Shown in pieces: positions 7,399-15,821 of a DNA stretch of 52,959 bases. Both the position numbers and the translations under genes were made by a program. Source of the stretch: Rhizobiaceae bacterium (lineage in GTDB: Bacteria; Pseudomonadota; Alphaproteobacteria; Rhizobiales; Rhizobiaceae); NCBI GenBank assembly GCA_028279875.1, contig JANQMU010000103.1:1-52959 (forward strand), in the 5' to 3' direction. Below the pieces are notes generated by a model. The model saw only the letters and a list, made by a program, of their open reading frames with translations, was not told where the DNA came from and made no database searches. Numbering within the stretch: position 1 is the first letter of the stretch; every line of letters begins with the position of its first letter.

Positions 7399-8718
7399 GT
7401 GAGCGGCGATATCGCACAAACGGGCCGCATGGCCCGCAAGGCGGATCCGGCCAGGAAGATCTTCGGCGGGGCGTTCTCCGCCTATGAACGCATGGTGGCC
7501 TGGCGCTATCTGCGGGCGCGCCGCAAGGAGGCGTTCATTTCAGTGATCGCCGGTTTTTCCTTTGTCGGGATCATGCTGGGCGTCGCGACGCTGATCATCG
7601 TCATGGCGGTGATGAACGGCTTCCGGGCCGAACTGATCGACCGAATCCTCGGCGTCAACGGCCATATGATCGTGCAGTCGATCGACCGGCCGCTCGATGA
7701 TTATGACGAACTGGCGGTCAAGTTCGCCGCTATTGACGGCGTGCGATCCGCCATTCCGCTGGTTGACGGACAGACGCTGGCATCGGGCTATCGCGGTGCG
7801 GGTTCGGGCGCGCTGGTGCGCGGCATCCGGGCCGAAGACCTGCAGAAGCTCGGCAGTGTTTCCGACAATATCCTGTCCGGCGACCTCGTCGGATTTGCCG
7901 CCGGCGAGGGGGTTGCCATCGGCTCACGCCTCGCCACCAATCTCGGTCTTGCGGCGGGCGACAGCGTCCAGCTGATTTCGCCGGAGGGCGACGTGACGCC
8001 GCTCGGTGTGACGCCACGGATCAAGGCCTATCCAGTGTCGGCGATTTTCGAAATCGGCATGTCCGAATATGACGCGTCGATGATCTTCATGCCGCTGTCG
8101 GAGGCGCAGCTCTATTTCAACTCCGAAGGCGTCGCCCAGTCGATCGAGCTCTTTGTCGACGAGCCGGACGAGGTCGATGCGCTGCGCCCGCTGATCGAGG
8201 CGGCGGCCGGCCGGCAGATTTTCATTTCCGACTGGCGCCAGCAGAACCGGACATTCTTTTCGGCGCTCGAGGTTGAGCGCAATGTGATGTTCATGATCCT
8301 GACGCTGATCGTTCTGGTCGCCGCGCTGAACATCATTTCCGGGCTGATCATGCTGGTCAAGGACAAGGGGCGCGACATCGCCATCCTGCGGACCATGGGG
8401 GCAACGTCCGGCGCGATCCTGCGCATCTTCTTCATGACGGGCGCCGCCATCGGCGTCACCGGCACTCTGGCCGGCGTCGCACTTGGCGTGGTCGTCTGCC
8501 TCAATATCGAATCGATCCGCCAGTTCTTTTCCTGGCTGTCGGGCACGACGCTGTTCGATCCGGAGCTCTATTTCCTCAGCCAGCTGCCGGCGGATATGGA
8601 TCCCGGCGAGACGATTTCGGTCATCCTGATGGCGATCGGCCTGTCTTTCCTGGCAACCCTGATCCCGGCGTGGCGGGCATCGCGCCTCGATCCGGTCGAA
8701 GCGCTTCGCTATGAATAG
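7399..8718 (+). CDS. lolC: Lipoprotein-releasing ABC transporter permease LolC/LolE
   Basis: Inner-membrane subunit of the Lol complex, which extracts outer-membrane lipoproteins from the inner membrane and hands them to LolA. The 439 residues show one N-terminal transmembrane helix (about 46-74, FISVIAGFSFVGIMLGVATL), a large periplasmic MacB-like domain (about 75-290), and three C-terminal helices starting near 294. The conserved cytoplasmic sequence KDKGRDIAILRTMGAT lies between the second and third helices, and the tail PAWRASRLDPVEALRYE is diagnostic of FtsX-type permeases. The start is a GTG at 7399 placed after GAGGTG; an ATG at 7429 is possible. Only one permease gene is present, as is usual in alphaproteobacteria, so it probably works as a homodimer with LolD. 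Confidence 0.93.
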   Translation: MSGDIAQTGRMARKADPARKIFGGAFSAYERMVAWRYLRARRKEAFISVIAGFSFVGIMLGVATLIIVMAVMNGFRAELIDRILGVNGHMIVQSIDRPLDDYDELAVKFAAIDGVRSAIPLVDGQTLASGYRGAGSGALVRGIRAEDLQKLGSVSDNILSGDLVGFAAGEGVAIGSRLATNLGLAAGDSVQLISPEGDVTPLGVTPRIKAYPVSAIFEIGMSEYDASMIFMPLSEAQLYFNSEGVAQSIELFVDEPDEVDALRPLIEAAAGRQIFISDWRQQNRTFFSALEVERNVMFMILTLIVLVAALNIISGLIMLVKDKGRDIAILRTMGATSGAILRIFFMTGAAIGVTGTLAGVALGVVVCLNIESIRQFFSWLSGTTLFDPELYFLSQLPADMDPGETISVILMAIGLSFLATLIPAWRASRLDPVEALRYE

Positions 8719-8727
8719 GGGCGGCGG

Positions 8728-9426
8728 ATGAGCGAACCCGTTCTGCGGCTGGAAAAGGTCGAGCAACGCTACCGGCAGGGCGACGATATCCTGTCGATCC
8801 TGAAGGGCGCGGACTTTGCCTTGAACAAGGGCGAGATGGTGGCGCTGGTCGCGCCGTCGGGCGCCGGCAAGTCGACGCTGCTGCATGTGGCGGGTCTGCT
8901 GGAAAAACCCAGCGCCGGCGAAGTCCATGTCGGCGGCCGGGCGAGCAGCGGGTTGAGCGATGATGACCGCACGGCGCTGCGGCGTGAAGAGATCGGGTTC
9001 GTCTACCAGTTTCACCATCTGCTGCCGGAATTCTCGGCCATCGAGAATGTCATGATGCCGCAAATGATCGCCGGCCTGTCGGCCGGGGAGGCGAGCGGCA
9101 GAGCGCAGCAGTTGCTGGACTATCTGCGGGTCGGGCACCGGGCCAACCACCGTCCGGCCGAACTGTCCGGCGGCGAACAGCAGCGGGTCGCCATCGCCCG
9201 TTCGGTTGCCAATGCGCCGCTGGTGTTGCTGGCCGACGAGCCGACCGGCAATCTTGATCCCGAGACTGCGGGCTATGTTTTCGAGGCGCTGGAGGCGCTG
9301 GTGCGTCAATCCGGCCTGTCCGCGCTGATCGCCACCCACAACCATACGATTGCCGCCATGATGGATCGCCGCGTGACGCTGCGGGACGGCAGGGTGGTCG
9401 ATCTTGAAATGTCTGCGGCCGATTGA
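8728..9426 (+). CDS. lolD: Lipoprotein-releasing ABC transporter ATP-binding protein LolD
   Basis: ATPase that drives the LolC permease. In 232 residues it has Walker A APSGAGKST (42-50), the Q-loop in FVYQFHHLLPEFSA, the signature LSGGEQQRVAIARS, Walker B VLLADEPTGNLD and the switch histidine in ATHNH. The spacing and the NLD ending of Walker B match the LolD/MacB/FtsE branch. It begins 9 bp after lolC with AGGGGCGG as ribosome binding site. No terminator was seen after the stop; the SOS-linked small ORF follows at 9605 with its own regulatory site. Confidence 0.95.
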   Translation: MSEPVLRLEKVEQRYRQGDDILSILKGADFALNKGEMVALVAPSGAGKSTLLHVAGLLEKPSAGEVHVGGRASSGLSDDDRTALRREEIGFVYQFHHLLPEFSAIENVMMPQMIAGLSAGEASGRAQQLLDYLRVGHRANHRPAELSGGEQQRVAIARSVANAPLVLLADEPTGNLDPETAGYVFEALEALVRQSGLSALIATHNHTIAAMMDRRVTLRDGRVVDLEMSAAD

Positions 9427-9555
9427 TTCGGGCCGGTTCGGTACCGTGATATCCTGATTTTGCCGTTTCGCGGGTCAGAGAACCTTCACGCAATCATTGT
9501 TTTCAAGTGCTCTTTAACGATGCTTTAAGGATGGCGTGCAATTCGCTTGACTCCG

Positions 9556-9570
9556 GAACAATATGAGAAC
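9556..9570 (+). promoter_or_regulatory. LexA box (alphaproteobacterial GTTC-N7-GTTC type)
   Basis: GAACAATATGAGAAC is an exact GAAC-N7-GAAC direct repeat, the complement of GTTC-N7-GTTC, which is the known LexA operator in Alphaproteobacteria. It ends 34 bp before the ATG of a 28-codon ORF and follows TTGACT (9547-9552), a good -35 hexamer. Bound LexA would cover the core promoter. Confidence 0.8.
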
Positions 9571-9604
9571 AGAGTGAAAACATAGACAGAAAAAGGAGGA
9601 ACAT

Positions 9605-9691
9605 ATGTTCGATTTTGCCAAAGACTGCGCCGCCTTTGCCTCCATGGTCATGTTTGTCACGAGCCTTACGATCGTCATGATGGCGATGTGA
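9605..9691 (+). CDS. 28-residue hydrophobic peptide under LexA control (SidA-like candidate)
   Basis: Short ORF with an excellent ribosome binding site (AAAAGGAGGA, 4 bp before the ATG). The peptide starts MFDFAKDCAAFASM and continues with hydrophobic VMFVTSLTIVMMAM, so nearly all of it past residue 7 can form one membrane helix with a short charged N-terminus. A perfect LexA box lies 35 bp upstream. SOS-induced single-helix peptides of this size are known cell-division inhibitors in alphaproteobacteria; Caulobacter SidA has 29 residues and acts on FtsW/FtsN. I see similarity in size, topology and regulation, not proven homology. It is too short for default gene finders. Alternatives are an unrelated SOS membrane stress peptide or a leader. 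A weak hairpin follows the stop. Confidence 0.68.
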   Translation: MFDFAKDCAAFASMVMFVTSLTIVMMAM

Positions 9692-9716
9692 TTTTCTCCG
9701 AAAATTCCGAGCACGT

Positions 9717-10868
9717 TCAGGCCTTGCGCAGCGCGATAAGCTGGTCGAGGCCGTAAACCAGCAGACCCGCCGCAAGGCCCCAGAACGCCGAACCGATGCC
9801 GAAGGCCGACAGGCCGGAAGCGGTGATGGCGAAGGTCGTGATGGCCACGAAGCGCTGTTTTTCGTCTTCCATGCTGCGGCTCAGCGCGGCGGCGAGGGGG
9901 CCGATCAGCGCGATGCCGGCGATGGTTGCGATCAGTGCTTTCGGAAAGCTTGCGAACAGCACCACCAGCGATGCTCCGAAAACAGCCAGCACGGCATAAC
10001 CGGCGGCGTAGAACGGGCCGCACAGCCAGCGCTTGTCCGGGTCGGGATGGGCGTCCGCGCCGGTGCAGATCGACGCGGTGATCGCGGCAAGATTGCTGGT
10101 ATGGGCGCCGGCGCCGGCGGACAGGAGCGATGCCAGGCCGGTCACCGTCAAGATTGACCGCGATGGCGGCTGATATCCGGCGGCGGTCAGCACCGCGAAG
10201 CCCGGCAGGTTCTGCGAAGCCATGGTGACGAGGTATAGCGGCAGCCCGAGGCCGATCAGAACCGCGGGATCGAATGTCGGCGTGATCCAGACAAAGCGCG
10301 AAAGATGCAGCGCGCCGACCGGCTCGGTCAGGCCGAGCGCGTAGGCAAGCGCGATGCCGGCGATGAGCACGGCGAGCACCGCCCAGATCGGAGAAAACAC
10401 GCGCAGGACTGCAAACAAGAGCAGCAGCGGGATGACCAGATGTGGCGCGGCGTGAAGATGATCGAAGATTGCCAGAACGAAACTGAGAAGGACACCGGCG
10501 AGCATCCCCGAGGCGATCGATGGCGGAATGCGCGCGATCAGGGCGTTCAGCGGCCGGAAGGCTGCCGTCAGAAGAATCAAGGCCGCTGCAAAGAAGAAGG
10601 CCCCGACGGCAGCCTCGATCGAAATGCCTGTCGTCGCGGCGATCAGTGCCGCACCCGGCGTGGACCAGGCCGTGACGATGGGCATGCGGTGACGGACGCT
10701 CAATATGGCCGTCGTGACCGCCATTGCGACGCACAAAGCGGCGATCCAGGAGGATGTCTGCGCCGCATCGGCGCCGACGGCCGCCGCCGCGGCCAGAACA
10801 ATGGCAACCGAGCTTCCGAAGCCGACAAGCACGGCAACGAGTGCCGAAATCACAACGGAGGCCCGCAT
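9717..10868 (-). CDS. benE: BenE-family benzoate/H+ symporter
   Basis: Polytopic inner-membrane transporter of 383 residues with about eleven hydrophobic segments, matching the BenE/YdcO family (usually 380-400 residues). Family marks are TAWSTPGAALIA near residues 67-78 and TMASQNLPGFAVLTAAGY near 210-230, where the conserved Asn-Leu-Pro lies, followed by SAGAGAHTSNLAAITASICTG. The ATG at 10868 follows GGGAGAACAGG. Benzoate catabolic genes are not present nearby, so it may move another aromatic acid or have a housekeeping role. It is divergent from dnaE and convergent with the SOS peptide. Confidence 0.9.
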   Translation of the reverse strand: MRASVVISALVAVLVGFGSSVAIVLAAAAAVGADAAQTSSWIAALCVAMAVTTAILSVRHRMPIVTAWSTPGAALIAATTGISIEAAVGAFFFAAALILLTAAFRPLNALIARIPPSIASGMLAGVLLSFVLAIFDHLHAAPHLVIPLLLLFAVLRVFSPIWAVLAVLIAGIALAYALGLTEPVGALHLSRFVWITPTFDPAVLIGLGLPLYLVTMASQNLPGFAVLTAAGYQPPSRSILTVTGLASLLSAGAGAHTSNLAAITASICTGADAHPDPDKRWLCGPFYAAGYAVLAVFGASLVVLFASFPKALIATIAGIALIGPLAAALSRSMEDEKQRFVAITTFAITASGLSAFGIGSAFWGLAAGLLVYGLDQLIALRKA

Positions 10869-11077
10869 CCTGTTCTCCCGATTCTGCTCATCGGACGGTA
10901 GAGCGGATTCCGTCCACAGTCGAGTGACGTGTGGCGTGCCTTCGGCGTGGACAGGGCGATTGCAAAGGGACAGACTGGTTTCGTTATTGCCGCAGCCGGG
11001 CGATTGATTCCCGCGTGCGGCATGCGCCCCTTAGGTGGCGCCGCGGGTGAACCGGTCTGACAGCGCAGGGAAAATGA
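10869..11077. other. benE-dnaE divergent intergenic region with nested inverted repeats
   Basis: This 209 bp gap should hold the promoters of benE and dnaE. It has a perfect 6-bp inverted repeat GGACGG/CCGTCC (10893-10898 with 10910-10915), a distant GTCCAC/GTGGAC pair and CCACA/TGTGG within it. These can form alternative stems. No protein gene was seen. Confidence 0.4.
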
Positions 11078-14000
11078 ATGCAGGACGCAGCGACAGAATC
11101 GACTGACCTTGAACTCTCTGGACCGGGTTTTGTCCATCTGCGGGTCCATTCCGCCTATTCGCTTCTGGAGAGCGCGCTGCCGCTGAAAACCGTCATTTCG
11201 ATGGCCGCAAAAGATCGCCAGCCGGCCATCGGTATCGCCGACAGCAACAATCTGTTCGGGGCCCTGGAGTTTTCGGTCAATGCGGTGGAGGAGGGGTTGC
11301 AGCCGATCATCGGTTGCCAGCTGGAGGTCGACATGGAGGATGTCGATGCCGCCGCGCCGCGCAGCCAGAAGGAGACGGTCGCGGCGCGGCCGTCACTCGT
11401 CCTGATTGCTGCCGATCCCGCTGGATACAAAAGGCTGGTGGATCTGGTCAGCCGGGCCTATCTGTCCGGCACCGGATCCGACACCGCACATATCTGCCTA
11501 TCATGGCTCACTGAGGACGCCGAAGGACTGATCTGTCTGACGGGGGCTGCGGACGGGCCGGTCGACCAGGCGCTGGCGGCCGGACACAGCCAACAGGCGC
11601 TAGATTGCCTGAACCGTCTCAAGGCGATTTTCACGGACCGTCTCTATCTGGAGCTGCAGCGGCCTGTCGGGTTCGACAAGGCCCGCGAAAATCAACTGTT
11701 GAATCTGGCTTACGATACGCAGGTGCCGATCGTTGCCACCAATGAAGCGTTTTTTCCGGCGCCGGCCGACTTCGATGCTCATGATGCGCTGCTGGCCGTG
11801 GCGCACAATGCCATGGTGTCCGATGACAGTCGCTTTCGTCTGACAGAGGACCACTATCTCAAGAGCCGGGCCGAGATGGTTGAGTTGTTCAAGGACTTGC
11901 CGGAAGCGCTTGAAAATACGCTGGAAATTGCCCACCGTTGCTCGTTCGTACTCACAACCTGCGATCCGATCCTGCCGCGCTTTGCGGAATCGGCGAAAAG
12001 CGCGTTCGATGCCGAGAAGGCCGAGTCGCTTGAACTGTGCCGCCAGGCGCGTGAGGGGCTGGCGGAGCGCCTGGCCGCTCTGGGCTGCGCCGACGGTTTC
12101 GAGGAGAGCGACTATCACGAACGGCTGGAGACGGAGCTCGAAATCATCGAGCGCATGCGTTATCCCGGCTACTTCCTGATCGTCGCCGATTTCATCAAAT
12201 GGGCCAAGGCCCACGACATTCCGGTGGGCCCCGGTCGCGGTTCGGGCGCCGGGTCGCTGGTCGCTTATGCGCTGACGGTGACGGATGTCGACCCGCTGCG
12301 CTTTTCCCTGCTGTTCGAACGGTTTCTCAATCCGGCGCGTGTCTCGATGCCGGACTTCGATATCGATTTCTGCCAGGACCGGCGGGACGAGGTTATCCAG
12401 TATGTGCAGGAGAAATATGGCCGCGAGCAGGTGGCGCAGATCATCACGTTCGGGTCGCTTCAGGCGCGGGCGGCGCTGCGCGATGTCGGACGGGTGCTCG
12501 AAATGCCTTATGGCCAAGTCGACAAGATCTGCAAGCTCGTGCCCAACAACCCGGCCAATCCGACGCCATTGCACAAGGCCATCGCCGAGGAACCGAAACT
12601 GCGCGAGGAAGCAGAAAAGGAGCCGGTCGTCGGCCGGTTACTCGACATCGCCCAGAAGCTCGAAGGGCTCTACAGGCACGCGTCGACTCATGCGGCCGGC
12701 ATCGTGATCGGCGACAGGCCGCTGTCGCAACTGGTGCCAATGTATCGCGATCCGCGCTCCGACATGCCGGTCACCCAGTTCAACATGAAATGGGTCGAGA
12801 AGGCCGGTCTGGTCAAATTCGATTTTCTCGGGCTGAAGACACTGACGGTGCTCAAGACCGCGGTCGATTTCCTGGCCGAGCGCGGCGTGGACCTTAACCT
12901 TGAGGCCCTGCCGCTCGATGACGGGCCGACCTATGAAATGCTTTCGCGCGGTGAGACGGTCGGCGTGTTCCAGGTGGAAAGTCCGGGCATGCGCAAGGCG
13001 CTGATCGGCATGCGCCCCGACCGCATCGAGGACATCATCGCGCTTGTCGCGCTCTACCGGCCGGGGCCGATGGAGAACATCCCGGTCTACAACGCGCGCA
13101 AGCACGGGGAGGAGGAGGTCACCTCCATCCACCCGAAAATCGATTACCTGCTCGAGGAGACACAGGGCGTGATCGTCTATCAGGAGCAGGTGATGGAGAT
13201 CGCGCAGGTCCTTTCGGGCTATTCGCTCGGCGAAGCTGATCTGCTGCGCCGGGCGATGGGCAAGAAGATCAAGGCGGAGATGGACCAGCAGCGCAGCCGT
13301 TTCGTCAGCGGCGCGGTAGACAACGGTGTGACCAAGCCGCAGGCGGATCTGATTTTCGATCTGCTGGCGAAATTCGCCAATTACGGCTTCAATAAGTCGC
13401 ACGCGGCGGCCTATGGCATCGTGTCCTATCAGACGGCCTATCTGAAAGCCCATTATCCGGTCGAGTTTCTCGCCGCGTCGATGACCCTCGACATGTCCAA
13501 TACCGAAAAGATCAACGATTTCCGGCAGGACGCGCAGCGCCTGGGCATCGAGGTCGTGGCGCCGTCCGTCCAGACATCGCACCGTATCTTCAAAACCGGC
13601 GAAAACCGGATCTATTACTCGCTGGCGGCGATCAAGGGCGTCGGGGAAGCTGCCGTCGATCATATCGTCGAGGCGCGTGGCGACCAGCCCTTTACAGGCC
13701 TTGAGGATTTCTTCCTGCGGATCGACCCCAAGCTGATCAACCGGCGGGTTCTGGAACACTTGATCTGCGCCGGTGCGCTGGATTGTTTCGGGCGGGAAAG
13801 GGCGGAACTTGCCGGAGGCATGGAACGGCTGCTCGGTTTCAGCCAGTTGGCGCATGAGAATCGTCAGAGCGGGCAAGGCGACATGTTCGGCGCCGGCGCG
13901 GCGACGGGGCCGGAAGTGATTCAGCTTTCGTCCGCAACCCCTTGGGTTGCCTCGGAAAAACTGCATCGGGAATATCAGGCCCTCGGGTTCTACCTGTCGG

Positions 14001-14569
14001 CGCATCCGCTCGATCTTTACCGCGATCTGCTGGCGAAGATGCGGGTTCAGACCTTCGCCGAATTCTCCGGCGCGGTTCGGCAGGGCGCGACGGCCGGCCG
14101 GTTGGCCGGCACCGTAACGTCCAGGCAGGAGCGCAAGACGCGCACCGGCAACAAGATGGGGATCATCGTCTTCTCGGATTCATCCGGGCAGTATGAAGCG
14201 GTGCTGTTTTCTGAGGGACTGGCCCAGTATCGCGACCTTCTGGAGCCGGGAAATTCGCTGGTCATCACGGTGGACGCGGAGGAGCGGCCGGAGGGGATCA
14301 GCCTGCGTATTCAAACCGTCCAATCGCTTGAGAACCGGGCTGCGGATGCGCAAAAGGCGTTGCGCATATTCGTCCGCGACAGCGGCCCGCTCAGCCACGT
14401 CGCCAGCCACCTCAACGCCAAGGGCGACGGCCTGGTTTCGTTTGTCGTGATCAAGGAGGACGGACGGCGCGAAATCGAGGTGGAACTGCCGCAACGCTAC
14501 CGGATTTCACCGCAGATCGCCTCCGCCCTCAAGACCGCCAAGGGTGTCATCGACGTCGAACTCGTTTAG
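11078..14569 (+). CDS. dnaE: DNA polymerase III subunit alpha (replicative polymerase)
   Basis: Catalytic subunit of the replicative DNA polymerase, 1163 residues, normal for DnaE1. Domains in order: N-terminal PHP domain starting FVHLRVHSAYSLLESALPL; the C-family polymerase core with GPGRGSGAGSLVAYALTVTD and the catalytic aspartates in PDFDIDFCQDRRDEV near residue 426; the finger region RPGPMENIPVYNARKHG; the helix-hairpin-helix region with YYSLAAIKGVGEAAVDHI; and a C-terminal OB fold from about residue 1010. The start is an ATG after a CAGGGA ribosome binding site. It is divergent from benE and followed by a hairpin terminator. The sequence fits the main DnaE1 and not the mutagenic DnaE2. 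Confidence 0.97.
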   Translation: MQDAATESTDLELSGPGFVHLRVHSAYSLLESALPLKTVISMAAKDRQPAIGIADSNNLFGALEFSVNAVEEGLQPIIGCQLEVDMEDVDAAAPRSQKETVAARPSLVLIAADPAGYKRLVDLVSRAYLSGTGSDTAHICLSWLTEDAEGLICLTGAADGPVDQALAAGHSQQALDCLNRLKAIFTDRLYLELQRPVGFDKARENQLLNLAYDTQVPIVATNEAFFPAPADFDAHDALLAVAHNAMVSDDSRFRLTEDHYLKSRAEMVELFKDLPEALENTLEIAHRCSFVLTTCDPILPRFAESAKSAFDAEKAESLELCRQAREGLAERLAALGCADGFEESDYHERLETELEIIERMRYPGYFLIVADFIKWAKAHDIPVGPGRGSGAGSLVAYALTVTDVDPLRFSLLFERFLNPARVSMPDFDIDFCQDRRDEVIQYVQEKYGREQVAQIITFGSLQARAALRDVGRVLEMPYGQVDKICKLVPNNPANPTPLHKAIAEEPKLREEAEKEPVVGRLLDIAQKLEGLYRHASTHAAGIVIGDRPLSQLVPMYRDPRSDMPVTQFNMKWVEKAGLVKFDFLGLKTLTVLKTAVDFLAERGVDLNLEALPLDDGPTYEMLSRGETVGVFQVESPGMRKALIGMRPDRIEDIIALVALYRPGPMENIPVYNARKHGEEEVTSIHPKIDYLLEETQGVIVYQEQVMEIAQVLSGYSLGEADLLRRAMGKKIKAEMDQQRSRFVSGAVDNGVTKPQADLIFDLLAKFANYGFNKSHAAAYGIVSYQTAYLKAHYPVEFLAASMTLDMSNTEKINDFRQDAQRLGIEVVAPSVQTSHRIFKTGENRIYYSLAAIKGVGEAAVDHIVEARGDQPFTGLEDFFLRIDPKLINRRVLEHLICAGALDCFGRERAELAGGMERLLGFSQLAHENRQSGQGDMFGAGAATGPEVIQLSSATPWVASEKLHREYQALGFYLSAHPLDLYRDLLAKMRVQTFAEFSGAVRQGATAGRLAGTVTSRQERKTRTGNKMGIIVFSDSSGQYEAVLFSEGLAQYRDLLEPGNSLVITVDAEERPEGISLRIQTVQSLENRAADAQKALRIFVRDSGPLSHVASHLNAKGDGLVSFVVIKEDGRREIEVELPQRYRISPQIASALKTAKGVIDVELV

Positions 14570-14629
14570 CGGTAAACCCGCAAATTCCCTTCGGGCGCGC
14601 CTGCCCCGAATGGCGGTCTTTGGTGCGGT

Positions 14630-14655
14630 CGGCCATTTCTTTTTGGCCGTTTGTG
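14630..14655 (+). terminator. Probable intrinsic terminator of dnaE
   Basis: CGGCCA-TTTCTTTT-TGGCCG is a perfect 6-bp stem (14630-14649) followed by TTTGTG. A second stem TTCGGG/CCCGAA (14590-14610) lies just upstream. The T-tract is short, so efficiency is uncertain. Confidence 0.5.
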
Positions 14656-14699
14656 AGGCAGATTAGGCGGCAGGGGAACGTGACGGGTCTGGTGATGGC

Positions 14700-15806
14700 A
14701 TGGTGAGAGCGTCGGTCTGCTGTTTGTTGATGATGATGGTTTTGTCGGCTGCGGGTGGCAGCGCTGCGCAGGACACCCAATCGAATCCCCCGAATGTGAC
14801 GGTCGCGACCATCGGCAGCCAGACCGCCGGAAACCGGGGACGCTATGTCGGACGGGTGCAGGCGGTCAGCACCGTGAATCTTGTCGCCCGCGTCGAGGGT
14901 GTCCTGGAGAAGAGAGCGTTCCAGGAGGGCGGTTTCGTCAAGAAGGGCGATCTGCTGTATGTGATCGAAAAAGGCCTTTACGAGGCGGATGTCGCCAATG
15001 CGAAAGCCCAGCTGGAGGGGGCCGAGGCGACCTTGAAAAACGCCAGTGTCAATCTCGAACGCCAGAAGATACTGCTGTCGAAAGGCGATGTTGCGCAATC
15101 GGTGGTCGACGGTGCAACAGCCCAGGTCGGCGCCGACCAGGCGAGTGTCGACGAAGCCAAGGCCAGTCTCGACACCGCCAACATCAATCTCGGCTATACG
15201 GAGATCTACAGCCCGATCGACGGCCGGATCAGCCAATCCTATGTCGACGTCGGGAACCTGGTGGATACGAGCAGCGGAACTCTCGCGACGGTCACCAGTA
15301 TCGATCCGATCTATGTCAGTTTCTATGTCGGTGAAAGGGAATTGATCAAGGACCGGGAATTGGGATTGATCGGCGAGAACAGCGCCCGGTTGAAAGCCAG
15401 ACTGACGCTGGCGGATGGCAGCGCCTATCCGCAGACCGGCACGATCGATTATGTCGATACCACGGTCCAGGAAAGCAGTGACACGGTCGAGGTCCGGGCA
15501 ACCTTTGAAAATCCGAAAAACCTCCTCATACCAAACCAGTTCGTCAACGTGAATCTCGTCGATGCCGATCCGCAGGACGTTGTCGTGGTGCCGCAATCGG
15601 CTGTCCAGCTCGACCGTCAGGGCCATTTTGTCTATCTGCTTGATTCCGAAAACAAGATCGAGCGGCGCGATATCGAACTTGGCAACCAGGCCGGCGGTGT
15701 CTGGGAGGTTTCCTCCGGCCTGAAGGACGGTGAAAAGGTTGTCGTCCAGGGTCTGCAACGGGTCAGCCCGGGCATGACGGTCAACCCGACCGATCAGAAA
15801 CAGTAG
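14700..15806 (+). CDS. RND efflux periplasmic adaptor subunit (MexA/AcrA type)
   Basis: Membrane-fusion protein of 368 residues that would bridge the RND pump and an outer-membrane channel. It has an N-terminal export signal (MVRASVCCLLMMMVLSAAG), a beta-barrel/lipoyl half starting GRVQAVSTVNLVARVEGVLE, a coiled-coil hairpin (about residues 95-165, ANAKAQLEGAEATLKNASVN and following), the second lipoyl half with LGYTEIYSPIDGRISQSYVD, and C-terminal barrel and membrane-proximal domains ending in VQGLQRVSPGMTV. No lipobox cysteine is clear. It starts 130 bp after dnaE and lies 15 bp upstream of the pump gene. There is no local regulator and no TolC/OprM-type gene, so the channel is encoded elsewhere. 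Confidence 0.93.
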   Translation: MVRASVCCLLMMMVLSAAGGSAAQDTQSNPPNVTVATIGSQTAGNRGRYVGRVQAVSTVNLVARVEGVLEKRAFQEGGFVKKGDLLYVIEKGLYEADVANAKAQLEGAEATLKNASVNLERQKILLSKGDVAQSVVDGATAQVGADQASVDEAKASLDTANINLGYTEIYSPIDGRISQSYVDVGNLVDTSSGTLATVTSIDPIYVSFYVGERELIKDRELGLIGENSARLKARLTLADGSAYPQTGTIDYVDTTVQESSDTVEVRATFENPKNLLIPNQFVNVNLVDADPQDVVVVPQSAVQLDRQGHFVYLLDSENKIERRDIELGNQAGGVWEVSSGLKDGEKVVVQGLQRVSPGMTVNPTDQKQ

Positions 15807-15821
15807 GCGGGCGCCCCGGTC

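Noticed and set aside
7924..9345. 473-codon minus-strand open frame
   Set aside because: Antisense to lolC and lolD, which carry all expected motifs.
9514..10734. 406-codon minus-strand frame overlapping benE
   Set aside because: It is benE in another frame, very rich in Arg and with no membrane segments.
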